In this document: piece by piece, positions 20,905-29,941 of the stretch
Layout: each line of letters opens with the position of its first letter
Numbering within the stretch: position 1 is the first letter of the stretch
Assembly (NCBI RefSeq): GCF_025854275.1
Contig: NZ_CP107567.1
Coordinates: 4,588,001-4,652,000, forward strand
Length of the DNA: 64,000 nucleotides
Origin: Streptomyces peucetius
GTDB lineage: Bacteria > Actinomycetota > Actinomycetes > Streptomycetales > Streptomycetaceae
Reading direction: 5' to 3'
Made by a program: the position numbers and the translations under genes
Notes under the pieces: generated by a model
The model's database searches: none
What the model saw: the letters and a program-made list of their open reading frames with translations, nothing else
Told to the model about the DNA's origin: nothing

Positions 20905-21159
20905 CAGTGCTCCCATGCGACGGAGTCTCGCGGGCACGTCCAGCGTATCGGGCACAAACGGATCAACACCCTGCGCACGTGTGAACGAGTCACGCTGTGT
21001 TGACCTGAGCCGCCCGGACGGTGCCAGTTGTCTGGACCTAATGGCCGGTGTGAGAGGGAACGGCAGCGATGCGCGGTACTACGGTATTACCCGGGGCGAC
21101 GCCCTGTCGGGCCTCACGGGAGTAACAACACCGACTCGCTGTTCGACCCGCGGCTGCTG

Positions 21160-21408
21160 ATGACCGTGCGCGAGAGCGGCGGCGTGAGGGAAGCGGCCTT
21201 CGACTTCGTGCTCGACGTCCCGCAGAACCCGGGCCCGACCGGGAGCCCCACCACACCGCCACCGGGCGGCACCTGGGCCGTGGGCACGACCTACGCGCCC
21301 GGGGCACGGGTCACCCATGGGGGCGGCGCATACGTGTGTCTCCAGGGGCATGTGGCCCAGCCCGGCTGGGAACCGCCGTCGGTCCCGGCGCTCTGGCGGG
21401 CCGAGTGA
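21160..21408 (+). pseudogene. Orphan chitin/carbohydrate-binding (CBM5/12-like) domain, probable remnant
   Basis: An 82-codon frame. Its second half is a typical CBM5/12-like domain (WAVGTTYAPGARVTHGGGAY, then CLQGHVAQPGWEPPSVPALW) of secreted chitinases or chitin-binding proteins, after a PGPTGSPTTPPPG linker. The domain normally follows a signal peptide and a catalytic domain, neither of which is here. Upstream, about 130 bp of related-looking residues (YYGITRGDALSG) lie in another frame, which suggests a frameshifted remnant. It may still be annotated as a small gene. Confidence 0.45.
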
Positions 21409-21458
21409 CCACGGCGGCCCCGGTGACCACGAGGGCCTCGGTGACCACGGCGGGGCGC
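21405..21458 (+). repeat. Tandem 18-bp repeat at the end of the carbohydrate-binding fragment
   Basis: Three consecutive 18-bp units begin with GTGACCACG (at 21405, 21423 and 21441). The second differs from the first at a few positions and the third diverges in its last bases. The TGA stop of the fragment lies inside the first unit. Confidence 0.7.
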
Positions 21459-21477
21459 GGCTGAGGGGGCCGCGCGA

Positions 21478-21512
21478 AGGCCCGGCACCCCTGAGCCGGG
21501 GGAGCCGGGCCT
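21478..21512 (+). terminator. Hairpin after the carbohydrate-binding fragment
   Basis: Inverted repeat AGGCCCGGC / GCCGGGCCT, 9 bp, with a GC-rich 17-nt loop, about 70 bp past the stop of the fragment and before the small membrane protein gene. Confidence 0.5.
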
Positions 21513-21590
21513 CTGCCGTGTCGGGCAACCCAGCCACGCGAGAGGCCGTCCTACCAGGCGGAACCAACATCCGTCGAACGAGGGGACGTC

Positions 21591-21884
21591 ATGACCGACC
21601 AGGAGATCCGGGCCGAGGCGGCGAAGGAGCCAGGCGACGACCACACCTGGCCCCTGGTTCTCCTGCTCCCCGCCCTGCTGCTGCTCCGCTTCCTCGGGGA
21701 GCACGCCTGGGCCTACTGGACCGCGGCGGTGGCCGGTGGGCTGGGCATGATGTGCGCGGCGGTCGCGGTCGCCGGGGCGGCCCGGGACCTGGTGCGCGGC
21801 CGCCGTCCGTGGAAGGCGGCGTTCGCACTGGTCGTGCTGGCCTGCGGGGCGTTCGCGCTCGTGGTCAGGCTCGTGGAGAGCTGA
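21591..21884 (+). CDS. Small membrane protein, function unknown
   Basis: 97 aa, ATG preceded by GAGGGGA. There are three hydrophobic segments: WPLVLLLPALLLLRFL, the AYWTAAVAGGLGMMCAAVAV region and AAFALVVLACGAFALVVRLV, separated by a basic loop RDLVRGRRPW. I recognise no family. It stands alone between two hairpins, converging with the fumarylacetoacetase gene. Confidence 0.6.
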   Translation: MTDQEIRAEAAKEPGDDHTWPLVLLLPALLLLRFLGEHAWAYWTAAVAGGLGMMCAAVAVAGAARDLVRGRRPWKAAFALVVLACGAFALVVRLVES

Positions 21885-21917
21885 CGGCCGGGCCGTACGC
21901 CACGGCGGCCGCAGTTC

Positions 21918-21946
21918 GGGTCCCCCTCCCCCGAAGAGGGGGACCC
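21918..21946. terminator. Bidirectional hairpin between the small membrane protein and fahA
   Basis: Perfect 11-bp inverted repeat GGGTCCCCCTC / GAGGGGGACCC with a 7-nt loop, extendable by a further pair, in the 74-bp space between converging genes. Confidence 0.78.
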
Positions 21947-21958
21947 GGACGGAGCGGC

Positions 21959-23185
21959 TCAGACCGCGGGCACGATCCGGCCGGTGACCTCGCCGAGGCC
22001 GACCCGTACGCCGTCCGGTCCGGGCGCCCATGCCGTCATGGTCACCTCGTCGCCGTCCTCCAGGAAGGTCCGCTTGCCCTCCGGGAGTTCGAAGGCGTCG
22101 CGGCCGTTCCAGGTGAGTTCCAGCAGCGAGCCCCGCTGGTTCACCTCGGGGCCGCTGACCGTGCCGGAGCCGTAGACGTCACCCGTGCGGAGCGAGGCGC
22201 CGTTCACGGTCATGTGGGCCAGCTGCTGGGCCGCCGTCCAGTACATCGTGGCGAACGGCGGCTCGGAGACGAGCCGGCCGTTGATCGCCACCGAGATCCG
22301 GACGTCGAAGCCGCCCGGCTCCTCCGCCTCCGAGTCGTCGAGGTAGGGCAGCAGCGGGACGTCACGGGCGGGCGGCGCGGTCCTGGCCGCGTCCAGCGCC
22401 TCCAGTGGGGTCACCCAGGCGGCGACCGACGTGGCGAAGGACTTGCCGAGGAACGGGCCGAGCGGCACGTACTCCCAGGCCTGGAGGTCACGCGCCGACC
22501 AGTCGTTGAGCAGGAACGTCCCGAAGACATGGTCGCGGAAGTCCCCGAGGGCGACGGGACTGCCGAGCGGGGAGGGCGTGCCGACGAGGAAGCCGACCTC
22601 CGCCTCGATGTCGAGCTTCACCGAAGGGCCGAACACCGGCGCGGCGTCGGCGGGCGTCTTCCGCTGCCCCGACGGACGCACGACGTCGGTGCCCGAGACC
22701 ACGACCGTGCCGGCACGGCCGTGGTAACCGATCGGCAGGTGCTTCCAGTTGGGGGTGAGCGCGTCGCCGTCGGGGCGGAAGATCCGGCCCACGTTGGTGG
22801 CGTGGTGCTCGCTCGCGTAGAAGTCGACGTAGTCCGCCACCTCGTACGGGAGGTGCATCGTCACGGCGTCCAGCGGGTGCAGCAGCGGCTCTATGTCGGG
22901 CCGGTGCGCCGGCACCGTCACCCATGCGGTGAGGGCCCTGCGCACATCGCGCCACGCCGTACGCCCGGCCGCAAGCAGCGGGTTGAGACTCGGCTGCGCC
23001 AGCAGACCGGCGTACGGCGAGCCGAGTGCGTGGGCCGCTGCCCCGGCATCGAGCACATGGCTCCCGATCCGGACACCGAGCCTGCGGCGCTCGGGTTCGC
23101 CGGCCGTGGTGAAGACGCCGTACGGAAGGTTGTGCGGGCCGAAGGGATCGCCCTCGGGGAGATCGAGCGGGCTCTGCTCGGGCAT
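21959..23185 (-). CDS. fahA: Fumarylacetoacetase
   Basis: 408 aa. It hydrolyses 4-fumarylacetoacetate to fumarate and acetoacetate, the last step of tyrosine catabolism. The N-terminal SH3-like domain (FGPHNLPYGVF) precedes the FAH catalytic domain with the metal-binding acidic residues in YVDFYASEHHATNVG, KLDIEAEVGFLVG and FLLNDWSARDLQAWEYVPLG. The conserved FLGKSFATSVAAWV follows. The start is the ATG of MPEQSPLDLPEG; the frame is open upstream, but that part has no similarity. Apparently a single-gene unit. Confidence 0.93.
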   Translation of the reverse strand: MPEQSPLDLPEGDPFGPHNLPYGVFTTAGEPERRRLGVRIGSHVLDAGAAAHALGSPYAGLLAQPSLNPLLAAGRTAWRDVRRALTAWVTVPAHRPDIEPLLHPLDAVTMHLPYEVADYVDFYASEHHATNVGRIFRPDGDALTPNWKHLPIGYHGRAGTVVVSGTDVVRPSGQRKTPADAAPVFGPSVKLDIEAEVGFLVGTPSPLGSPVALGDFRDHVFGTFLLNDWSARDLQAWEYVPLGPFLGKSFATSVAAWVTPLEALDAARTAPPARDVPLLPYLDDSEAEEPGGFDVRISVAINGRLVSEPPFATMYWTAAQQLAHMTVNGASLRTGDVYGSGTVSGPEVNQRGSLLELTWNGRDAFELPEGKRTFLEDGDEVTMTAWAPGPDGVRVGLGEVTGRIVPAV

Positions 23186-23268
23186 CGGTGCTTGCCTCGC
23201 TTTCCACGGATGTGGGGGACACGTTACGTGGCGGTCCGGCGGCCCCGGCAGTGTGCCCGGCGGCCTGT

Positions 23269-25251
23269 TCAGCCGGCGGGCCGGCCGATGCGTCTCTCCC
23301 AGGTGCGGTGGAAGACGATCTCGTCGCCGCTCCTGCACACCAGCTCGTCGGACGTGAGGAAACCCGCCTCGTCCCGGTGGATTTCGGAACGCGCCCAGAC
23401 GTGCACGTCCCACGCCTCCTCCGGCCGGTGCAGCCTGATCACCCACTCGGACCGGGTGCGGGCGGACAGCGGGTCGGCCTCCTCGACCGTGTACGTCTCG
23501 TGGCACTCCTCGGTGTACTCCAGGCCGTCGGGGTGGATGTGGGTGCCGCCCCGGTGCGGTGTCGCCTCCAGGGTCCAGCGTCCGGCCGGCACGTCGCGGA
23601 CGAGCAGCAGCCGCGACCGTGGCGCGTCGAGGGTCTGCGGGACGGCGACCGCCGGCGGCTGGGCGTGCTCGGGCTCCGCGAAGCCGACCGTCTCGCCCGT
23701 CGGTTCGCGGACCGGCAGGTCGAGCCGGGACCCCGCCGGGTCCAGCGTGAAGCCCGCCGGGCCGGGATGGGGCCAGACCCAGGGCCAGTACGCACACGAC
23801 ACGGCGAGCCGGATACGGTGCCCCGGCGCGAAGACGTGGCCGGCCGCGGCCAGGTCGAAGCTCACGTCCTCGGTGGCGCCGACGGGCCAGGGCACCGCCC
23901 GGTCCGGCCCCTCGCGGGCCGCGAGGTTCAGCGCGCCGCGGGTGACGAGCGTGGCGGCGCCGTCGGGGGCGATGTCGCAGAGCCGGGCCACCGCGACGCC
24001 GTCCGGGCCTTCGGCCGACAGCCGCAGCGTGACCCGGGGCCGGCCGAGGACGGCGACCGGGTCCTCGCCGACGGGGAACTCGAAGCACACCGACCGGGCG
24101 TCCTCCTCCCGCTGGTCCGGCGGCAGGTCGGCCTCGTGCCCGGCGGGCCGGTAGCGGCCGGCGTCCACCCCCGTGTGCCGGGGGGAGCCGACGACGACCG
24201 GGCCGCCGCCCAGTGAGTGAGGGACGACGGTGACGTTCGGGGAGGGCCAGGCCGGCTCACCCGCCCAGCGGCCCTGTGCCGGCCCGGCCGCTTCGAGCCG
24301 GCAGCGCAGCAGCGGCTCGGACATCACCCCGGTGTCCCTGCCGTCCTTCAGCCACTGGTCCCACCAGCGCAGCGTCTCCTGCAGGAAGCCGATGGCCTGC
24401 CTGTGGCCTCCTCGCTCCGGCGCCCGGTCGGGGTACTGGTGCTGCCAGGGCCCGATCAGGCCCCGTACCCGGTCCGACGGCAGCCGCTCGACCAGTCTGA
24501 GGACCGTGTCCCGGCCCGGGTCGTGCAGACCGCTCACCGCCAGTACGGCCGCCGCCACCGCGGCGGTGTCGTCGCTGACCCCGGCGCTCAACCAGTACTC
24601 GTCGCGCAGCCGATGGCCGAGCCAGGTGTGGACGACGGGTCTCAGGGACTCCAGCCGCGCCAGCCACATGGCGAGCCACTCGTCGCCCGCGTGCAGCGGG
24701 TCCGGCGGCCGGGCCGCGAGGGCGAGCCGCTCGGCGGCTTTGGAGTGCAGCCCCTGCCCGGCGACGCATCCGCCGACATAGGGGCCGTCGTTGTCGTACG
24801 GGTCGTCCGTCGCGTCCACGACGACCACGGCCCGCAGCGGCCCCGGGGCGAGCGCCGCGATCCGCAGGGCGTTCCGGGCGCCCCGGCCGATCCCGAACAT
24901 GCCGACCCGCCCGCTGCACCACGGACGGCGCGACAGCCACTCGATCACGGTGACGCCGTCGGCCAACTCGATCGCGTCGTACTCGCCGCCCGGGACGCCC
25001 TCGCTGTTCCCGTGGCCGCGGACGTCGACCCGTACGGAGGCATAGCCGTGGCCCGCGTACCAGGGGTGGCGCTCGCCGTCGCGCACCGCCGTCGCGTCGG
25101 TGAGCCGGTGCGGCGCGTACTCGAGCAGCGCGGGCACCGGCTCGTCGGTGACCGGCCGCCACACACGCGCGTGCAGCCGGGTGCCGTCCGGCAGCGGGAC
25201 ACGGACATCCGCGTGGACCGTCTCGTACGGGAAGTCGGTACGGATGCGCAT
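23269..25251 (-). CDS. CocE/NonD family hydrolase lacking the nucleophilic serine
   Basis: 660 aa from MRIRTDFPYETV; the frame allows 14 more residues. The order is an alpha/beta-hydrolase domain (to about 330), then the jelly-roll X-Pro dipeptidyl-peptidase C-terminal domain. Family landmarks are clear: VDVRGHGNSEG, SGLHDPGRDTVLRL (catalytic Asp), IGPWQHQYP (catalytic His) and FLQETLRWWDQWLK. However, the nucleophile elbow expected as GxSxG reads GIGRG, with Gly at residue 122 where the catalytic Ser should be, and the oxyanion Tyr position (usually PYR) reads PHR. The protein may be catalytically dead or use another mechanism. Confidence 0.85.
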   Translation of the reverse strand: MRIRTDFPYETVHADVRVPLPDGTRLHARVWRPVTDEPVPALLEYAPHRLTDATAVRDGERHPWYAGHGYASVRVDVRGHGNSEGVPGGEYDAIELADGVTVIEWLSRRPWCSGRVGMFGIGRGARNALRIAALAPGPLRAVVVVDATDDPYDNDGPYVGGCVAGQGLHSKAAERLALAARPPDPLHAGDEWLAMWLARLESLRPVVHTWLGHRLRDEYWLSAGVSDDTAAVAAAVLAVSGLHDPGRDTVLRLVERLPSDRVRGLIGPWQHQYPDRAPERGGHRQAIGFLQETLRWWDQWLKDGRDTGVMSEPLLRCRLEAAGPAQGRWAGEPAWPSPNVTVVPHSLGGGPVVVGSPRHTGVDAGRYRPAGHEADLPPDQREEDARSVCFEFPVGEDPVAVLGRPRVTLRLSAEGPDGVAVARLCDIAPDGAATLVTRGALNLAAREGPDRAVPWPVGATEDVSFDLAAAGHVFAPGHRIRLAVSCAYWPWVWPHPGPAGFTLDPAGSRLDLPVREPTGETVGFAEPEHAQPPAVAVPQTLDAPRSRLLLVRDVPAGRWTLEATPHRGGTHIHPDGLEYTEECHETYTVEEADPLSARTRSEWVIRLHRPEEAWDVHVWARSEIHRDEAGFLTSDELVCRSGDEIVFHRTWERRIGRPAG

Positions 25252-25417
25252 TGCGGGACCTCGGCGGCGCGGGAGGGGGGGAGGGACAGGCACGGGCGGA
25301 GCGTGCTCCGACCGTACCGATCAAATGCCGCATTCTTTATCATTCATGCCGTTCTCGAACATATGGGCGCGGCGGGAAGGCGCTCATGGTGATCGAAAGG
25401 CGACCGGATACGCTGAC

Positions 25418-25446
25418 TTGAGTGAATCCAGCGACACATCGACAAT
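25418..25446 (+). promoter_or_regulatory. Candidate promoter of the polyprenyl diphosphate synthase gene
   Basis: TTGAGT (25418-25423), 17-bp spacer, GACAAT (25441-25446). The predicted start point near 25453 is 14 bp before the AGGAG ribosome site. The -10 box is only a fair match. Confidence 0.4.
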
Positions 25447-25479
25447 CCGTGTGATCGTCAGCAGACAGGAGATCTCCTC

Positions 25480-26490
25480 GTGACCGTCGTCGAGCCGTTC
25501 GGGCTGAGCGTGCGGGACCAGGCTCTTGAGGCCGATGTCCGGACCGGTTTGTCGGCCGTCGAGGCGGGCCTGCTCGATGCCACGAAGAGCGAGGTCCCCT
25601 TCATCACGGAGGCGGCGCAGCACCTGGTGCGCGCGGGCGGAAAGCGTTTCCGGCCGCTGCTGGTGATGCTCGCGGCGCAGTTCGGAGACCCGTACGCGCC
25701 GGGGATCGTGCCCTCCGCCGTGGTCGTCGAGCTCACTCATCTCGCGACGCTGTACCACGACGACGTCATGGACGAGGCGGACGTGCGGCGCGGTGTCCCC
25801 AGCGCCAACACCCGCTGGGACAACTCGGTGGCGGTGCTGACCGGCGACTTCCTGTTCGCCCGCGCCTCCCACATCCTGGCCGACCTCGGGCCGGAGGCCG
25901 TACGCATCCAGGCGAAGGCGTTCGAGCGGCTGGTGACCGGTCAGATCCTGGAGACCGCGGGTCCGCGCGACGGCCGCGACCCCGTGGACCACTACCTCGA
26001 CGTCATGTCCGGCAAGACGGGCTCCCTCGTCGCCGTGTCCGTGCGCTTCGGCGCGATGATGTCCGGCGCCGACGACCGTGTCATCGACATCCTGACCCAG
26101 TACGGCGAGCGGCTCGGCGTCGCCTTCCAGCTCGCCGACGACGTGCTCGACATCGCGTCCGACTCGCACGAGTCGGGCAAGACCCCCGGCACCGATCTGC
26201 GCGAAGGCGTTCCGACCCTGCCCGTGCTGCGGCTGCGCGCCCTGGCAGAGGCCGAGGGCCGGCCGGACGACCTGGAGCTGGTGGCGCTCCTGGAGAGCGA
26301 CCTGACCGACGACGTCCGGCACGCGGAGGCACTGCGCCGGCTGCGCGTCCACCCGGCGCTCGAGCAGGCCCGCAGGGACACCGTGCGCTACGCGCAGGAG
26401 GCGCGGGCGCTGCTCGCCCCACTGCCGGACTGCTCGGCCAAGGCCGCGCTGGAGGAGCTGTGCGACGCGGTGGTCCACCGCGCCGGCTGA
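25480..26490 (+). CDS. Polyprenyl diphosphate synthase (trans, menaquinone side chain)
   Basis: 336 aa, GTG start with AGGAG 8 nt upstream. It condenses isopentenyl diphosphate units on an allylic primer. Both Asp-rich motifs are present: first HDDVMDEADVRRG, second LADDVLDIASD, along with GGKRFRPLL and the FQLADD context. The residues before the first motif (ATLYH) are small or aromatic, as in long-chain synthases; Streptomyces make menaquinones with nine isoprene units. The position beside nuo fits quinone supply for respiration, but gene order alone does not prove chain length. Confidence 0.93.
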   Translation: MTVVEPFGLSVRDQALEADVRTGLSAVEAGLLDATKSEVPFITEAAQHLVRAGGKRFRPLLVMLAAQFGDPYAPGIVPSAVVVELTHLATLYHDDVMDEADVRRGVPSANTRWDNSVAVLTGDFLFARASHILADLGPEAVRIQAKAFERLVTGQILETAGPRDGRDPVDHYLDVMSGKTGSLVAVSVRFGAMMSGADDRVIDILTQYGERLGVAFQLADDVLDIASDSHESGKTPGTDLREGVPTLPVLRLRALAEAEGRPDDLELVALLESDLTDDVRHAEALRRLRVHPALEQARRDTVRYAQEARALLAPLPDCSAKAALEELCDAVVHRAG

Positions 26491-26643
26491 CGCGCCGGTC
26501 CCTTACGGGACGGGGGAGTTGCCGACGCCGCGTCTCATCCCAGAGAGGTACGTCAAGTTGCGCCCGCGGTCTGACGCTTCCGGACCGCTCATTTGGTCAT
26601 ATGGATGGCACCACCCCTGACAACCCCGGAGGTAGGGCACACC

Positions 26644-27876
26644 ATGGCACCGAACGACAGCACACAGACCACCGAAGAGGCCAAGGACCTCGCAGCGGGG
26701 CCCCACAGGGCCGCCCGCTACCTCGTCCCGGTCGCGGTGGCCACAGTGGCGGCGGCGACCATCGGGCTCGTCCCGGCGCTCGCTGCCTCCGGTGACCCTG
26801 ATCTGCCGAAGATCAGTGCTCAGGAACTCATCGAGAAGATGGCCGCGTCGGACACCGAGCAGTTCTCCGGCACGGTGAAGATCAGCACCGACCTCGGCCT
26901 GCCGTCGTTCGCCGGTCTCGCCGGCGCGGTCGGCGGTGAGGACGGCGAGGGCTCGTCGGCCGCCCCCGAGGACAAGCTGACGGAACTCGTCACCGGCACC
27001 CACACCCTGCGGGTCGCCGCCGACGGCCCCGACCGGCAGAAGGTGTCCATCCTCCAGGACTCCTCCGAGTACAGCCTCATCCACAACGGCGACGAGGTGT
27101 GGGGCTACGACAGCGCCTCGAACGAGGTCTACCACGCCACGGACGAGGGACAGGGCGAAGGCGGTGACGGCAAGGACGGCAGGGTCCCCGAGGACCTGCC
27201 GAAGGATCTCCCGACCACGCCCAAGGACCTCGCCGACGAGGTGCTGAAGGCCGCCGACGACACCACGTCCATCACCGTCGGCGGCACCTCCCAGGTCGCC
27301 GGCCGCGACGCGTACAAGCTGGTCGTCAAGCCGAAGCAGGCCGGCTCGACGATCGGCTCCGTCACCGTCGCGGTCGACGCGGAGCACGGCGTGCCGCTCA
27401 AGTTCACGCTCACGCCGAGCAGCGGCGGCAAGGCCGTGATCGACGCGGGCTTCACCAAGGTCGACTTCACCCGGCCGGCCGCCTCGACCTTCGACTTCAC
27501 CCCGCCCAAGGGCGCCAAGGTGACGGAGGCCGACGAGACGGCGCACGGGAAGGCACCGGAGCGGGCGCCCGAGGAGTTCAAGGACCTCAAGGACCTCGGG
27601 GGCCTCGACGTGATCGGCGAGGGCTGGACGTCCATCGCCAAGATCGAGGGCCCGGGCGGCGCGGCGCCGGGCGGCCCGACGTCCGGCGAGGACGACGTCC
27701 CGGCTCAGGCCCAGCAGTTCCTCGACGCGCTCGGCGACAAGGTGGAAGGCAAGTTCGGCTCCGGCACGGTCTTCACGACGCGTCTGGTCAACGTCCTGAT
27801 GACGGACGACGGCACGGTCTACGCCGGCGCCGTGACCAAGGACGCCCTGGTGAAGGCAGCGAACGAGGGCAAGTAG
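26644..27876 (+). CDS. LolA-like / DUF2092 secreted or membrane-anchored protein
   Basis: 410 aa from ATG MAPNDSTQTTEEAKD with GGAGGT upstream. A single N-terminal hydrophobic segment (about 27-50, LVPVAVATVAAATIGLVPAL) is an anchor or signal. The rest is extracytoplasmic with LolA-fold features: AQELIEKMAASDTEQFSGTV, then EVWGYDSASNEVYHA, then VAGRDAYKLVVKP. Acidic Gly-rich insertions interrupt the domain. Actinobacteria lack an outer membrane of the Gram-negative type, so a carrier role is not certain. The ABC exporter genes follow after 172 bp and may be functionally linked. Confidence 0.75.
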   Translation: MAPNDSTQTTEEAKDLAAGPHRAARYLVPVAVATVAAATIGLVPALAASGDPDLPKISAQELIEKMAASDTEQFSGTVKISTDLGLPSFAGLAGAVGGEDGEGSSAAPEDKLTELVTGTHTLRVAADGPDRQKVSILQDSSEYSLIHNGDEVWGYDSASNEVYHATDEGQGEGGDGKDGRVPEDLPKDLPTTPKDLADEVLKAADDTTSITVGGTSQVAGRDAYKLVVKPKQAGSTIGSVTVAVDAEHGVPLKFTLTPSSGGKAVIDAGFTKVDFTRPAASTFDFTPPKGAKVTEADETAHGKAPERAPEEFKDLKDLGGLDVIGEGWTSIAKIEGPGGAAPGGPTSGEDDVPAQAQQFLDALGDKVEGKFGSGTVFTTRLVNVLMTDDGTVYAGAVTKDALVKAANEGK

Positions 27877-28048
27877 AACGGCCGGCGGCAGCCCGGGGCG
27901 CCGGCGAGTGAGCCGAAGGGGCGCGCGGGTGCCGAAAGGGAGAACGCGCGGAGGTCCCGAGGAACGAGGGACCGAGCACGATCGACCGTCGGCACTCGCA
28001 CAAAGCGCCCCGGAGGCGAACCGAGCCCCAAAAAGGAGGGAGAGCCCG

Positions 28049-28987
28049 GTGACCGCCGTCATCGAGACCCACGGCCTCACCAAGCGCTACCGGGGCGGAC
28101 AACCGGCCGTCGACCGGCTCGACCTCAGCGTGCCGCCCGGCAGCGTCTACGGGTTCCTCGGGCCGAACGGGTCGGGCAAGACGACCACCATCCGCATGCT
28201 GATGGGTCTCATCGAGCCCACCGCCGGCCGCGCCACCGTCCTCGGCCGCCCCATGCCCCGCTCCGCGGGCACCGTCCTCCCGCACGTGGGCGCGCTGATC
28301 GAGGGCCCGGCGCTGTACGGGTTCCTCAGCGGCCGGGACAACCTGCTGCGCTACGACGCGGCCGACCCCACCGCCGACCCCCGCACCCGCCGGGCCCGGG
28401 TCGCGGCCGCGCTGGACCGGGTGGGGCTCACCCAGGCGGCGGGCAAGAAGACCAAGGCGTACTCCCTCGGCATGAAGCAGCGCCTCGGCCTGGCCGCCGC
28501 GCTGCTGCAGCCGAGGAAGCTGCTGGTGCTGGACGAGCCGACGAACGGTCTCGACCCGCAGGGCATGCGCGAGATCCGCGCCCTGGTGAGGGAACTGGCC
28601 GCGGACGGCTCCACGGTCTTCCTCTCCTCCCATCTGCTGGACGAGATCGAGCAGGTGTGCACGCACGCCGCGGTCATGGCCCAGGGACGGCTGATCACCC
28701 AGGGCCCGGTCGCGGACCTCGCCGCCGGCGCCCGGGGCGGGCTCACCGTCCTCACCCCGGACGCGGCCGACGCGGCCCGGATCCTCAAGGAACAGGGCCT
28801 GGTCGGGGTGAGCCACGAAGGGGACCGGGTGACCGGCGAACCCCCGGCGGACGAGACGGACCTGGCCCGGCTCAACGCCGCCCTGGTCCACGGCGGAGTG
28901 CGGGTACGGGGCTTCGGCGTGGAACGCGCCTCGCTGGAGGACGCGTTCGTGGCGCTGACCGGGGAGGGCTTCGATGTCGCAGGCTGA
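28049..28987 (+). CDS. ABC transporter ATP-binding protein
   Basis: 312 aa from GTG with AAGGAGG at about 9 nt; the frame is open for 47 codons upstream but those residues are unlike a protein. Walker A GPNGSGKTTT, signature YSLGMKQRLGL, Walker B LLVLDEPTNGLDP and H-loop SSHLLDEIE are intact. The sequence is of the ABC-2 (drug/lipid export) type. It overlaps the permease gene by 14 nt, so the two are one transporter. Confidence 0.93.
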   Translation: MTAVIETHGLTKRYRGGQPAVDRLDLSVPPGSVYGFLGPNGSGKTTTIRMLMGLIEPTAGRATVLGRPMPRSAGTVLPHVGALIEGPALYGFLSGRDNLLRYDAADPTADPRTRRARVAAALDRVGLTQAAGKKTKAYSLGMKQRLGLAAALLQPRKLLVLDEPTNGLDPQGMREIRALVRELAADGSTVFLSSHLLDEIEQVCTHAAVMAQGRLITQGPVADLAAGARGGLTVLTPDAADAARILKEQGLVGVSHEGDRVTGEPPADETDLARLNAALVHGGVRVRGFGVERASLEDAFVALTGEGFDVAG

Positions 28988-29864
28988 GACGGCGGCGCCG
29001 GTCGCCCCGCGCACCCGCGGACCGCTGCGCTCGCTCGGACTGTTCCGCTCCGAGCTGACGCTGACCTTCCGCCGCTGGCGCACGCTCGCCCTGCTCGGCG
29101 TGCTGGCGGCCGTACCGGTCCTGATCGGTGTCGCCGTCAGGATCGAGACGAGCGGCGGCGGCACGGTCGGCGGCCCGGGCGAGGGCGGCACCGGGCCGGC
29201 CTTCGTCACCCAGATCACCAACAACGGACTGTTCCTGGTGTTCGCGGCCCTCGCCGCGACGCTGCCCGTCTTCCTGCCGATGGCGGTCGGTGTCGTCGCC
29301 GGGGACTCCGTCGCCGGCGAGGCGAACGCCGGCACACTGCGCTATCTGCTGGTCGCCCCGGCCGGACGGACCAGGCTGCTGCTGGCCAAGTTCACCGCCG
29401 TCTGCGCCTTCTGCCTGGTCGCGACCCTGGTCGTGGCCCTGTCGGCACTCGCCGTGGGGACGCTGTTCTTCCCGCTGGGCGATGTCACGACGATCTCCGG
29501 CGTCCCGGTGCCGTTCACGGAAGGGCTCTGGCGCGCCCTGCTGATCGCGGCGGTCGTCGCCGGGTCACTGGTGGGCCTGGCGGCCGTCGGACTGTTCGTG
29601 TCGACCCTCACGACCAGCGGCATCGCGGCGATGGCGACCACCGTGGGACTGCTGATCACCGTGCAGATCCTGGACACGATCCCGCAGTTGGACGCCGTCC
29701 ACCCCTATCTCTTCCCGCACTACTGGCTGTCCTTCGCGGACCTGATGCGCGAGCCGCTCCTGTGGGACGAGGTCCTGCGGAACCTGGGCCTGCAGGCCGT
29801 GTACGCGGCGGTGTTCGGCTCTGCGGCCTGGGCCCGCTTCACCACGAAGGACATCACCGCGTAG
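28974..29864 (+). CDS. ABC-2 type transporter permease
   Basis: 296 aa with six hydrophobic segments, including LALLGVLAAVPVLIGVAV, LFLVFAALAATLPVFLPMAV and FTAVCAFCLVATLVVALSAL. The GDSVAGEANAGTLRYLLVAP loop between helices 2 and 3 is typical of ABC-2 permeases. Partner of the ATP-binding protein just upstream. The substrate cannot be read from sequence. A strong hairpin follows. Confidence 0.9.
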   Translation: MSQAETAAPVAPRTRGPLRSLGLFRSELTLTFRRWRTLALLGVLAAVPVLIGVAVRIETSGGGTVGGPGEGGTGPAFVTQITNNGLFLVFAALAATLPVFLPMAVGVVAGDSVAGEANAGTLRYLLVAPAGRTRLLLAKFTAVCAFCLVATLVVALSALAVGTLFFPLGDVTTISGVPVPFTEGLWRALLIAAVVAGSLVGLAAVGLFVSTLTTSGIAAMATTVGLLITVQILDTIPQLDAVHPYLFPHYWLSFADLMREPLLWDEVLRNLGLQAVYAAVFGSAAWARFTTKDITA

Positions 29865-29885
29865 GGCGTCGGGCCCGAGGAGGGG

Positions 29886-29919
29886 CCGCATGCGCGCGCA
29901 AGGGTGCCCGCGCATGCGG
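29886..29919. terminator. Bidirectional hairpin between the ABC permease and the VWA gene
   Basis: Perfect 11-bp inverted repeat CCGCATGCGCG / CGCGCATGCGG with a 12-nt loop in the 77-bp gap between converging genes. It closes both the ABC unit and the minus-strand island operon. Confidence 0.8.
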
Positions 29920-29941
29920 TGCCCGGTGCCGGCTCGCGACG

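Noticed and set aside
20980..20994. Second Rex-like site, TGTGAACGAGTCACG
   Set aside because: Only the first half fits; the second half is shifted by one base relative to the operator, and the nearby gene is a Uma2-family protein with no known Rex link.
21317..24154. Long plus-strand ORF across the fahA and CocE-like genes
   Set aside because: Its translation is Arg/Gly-rich without conserved motifs, whereas the minus strand holds clear fumarylacetoacetase and hydrolase domains.
27908..28048. N-terminal extension of the ABC ATP-binding protein
   Set aside because: The added 47 residues are charged and unlike the family, and the GTG at 28049 has a strong ribosome site.
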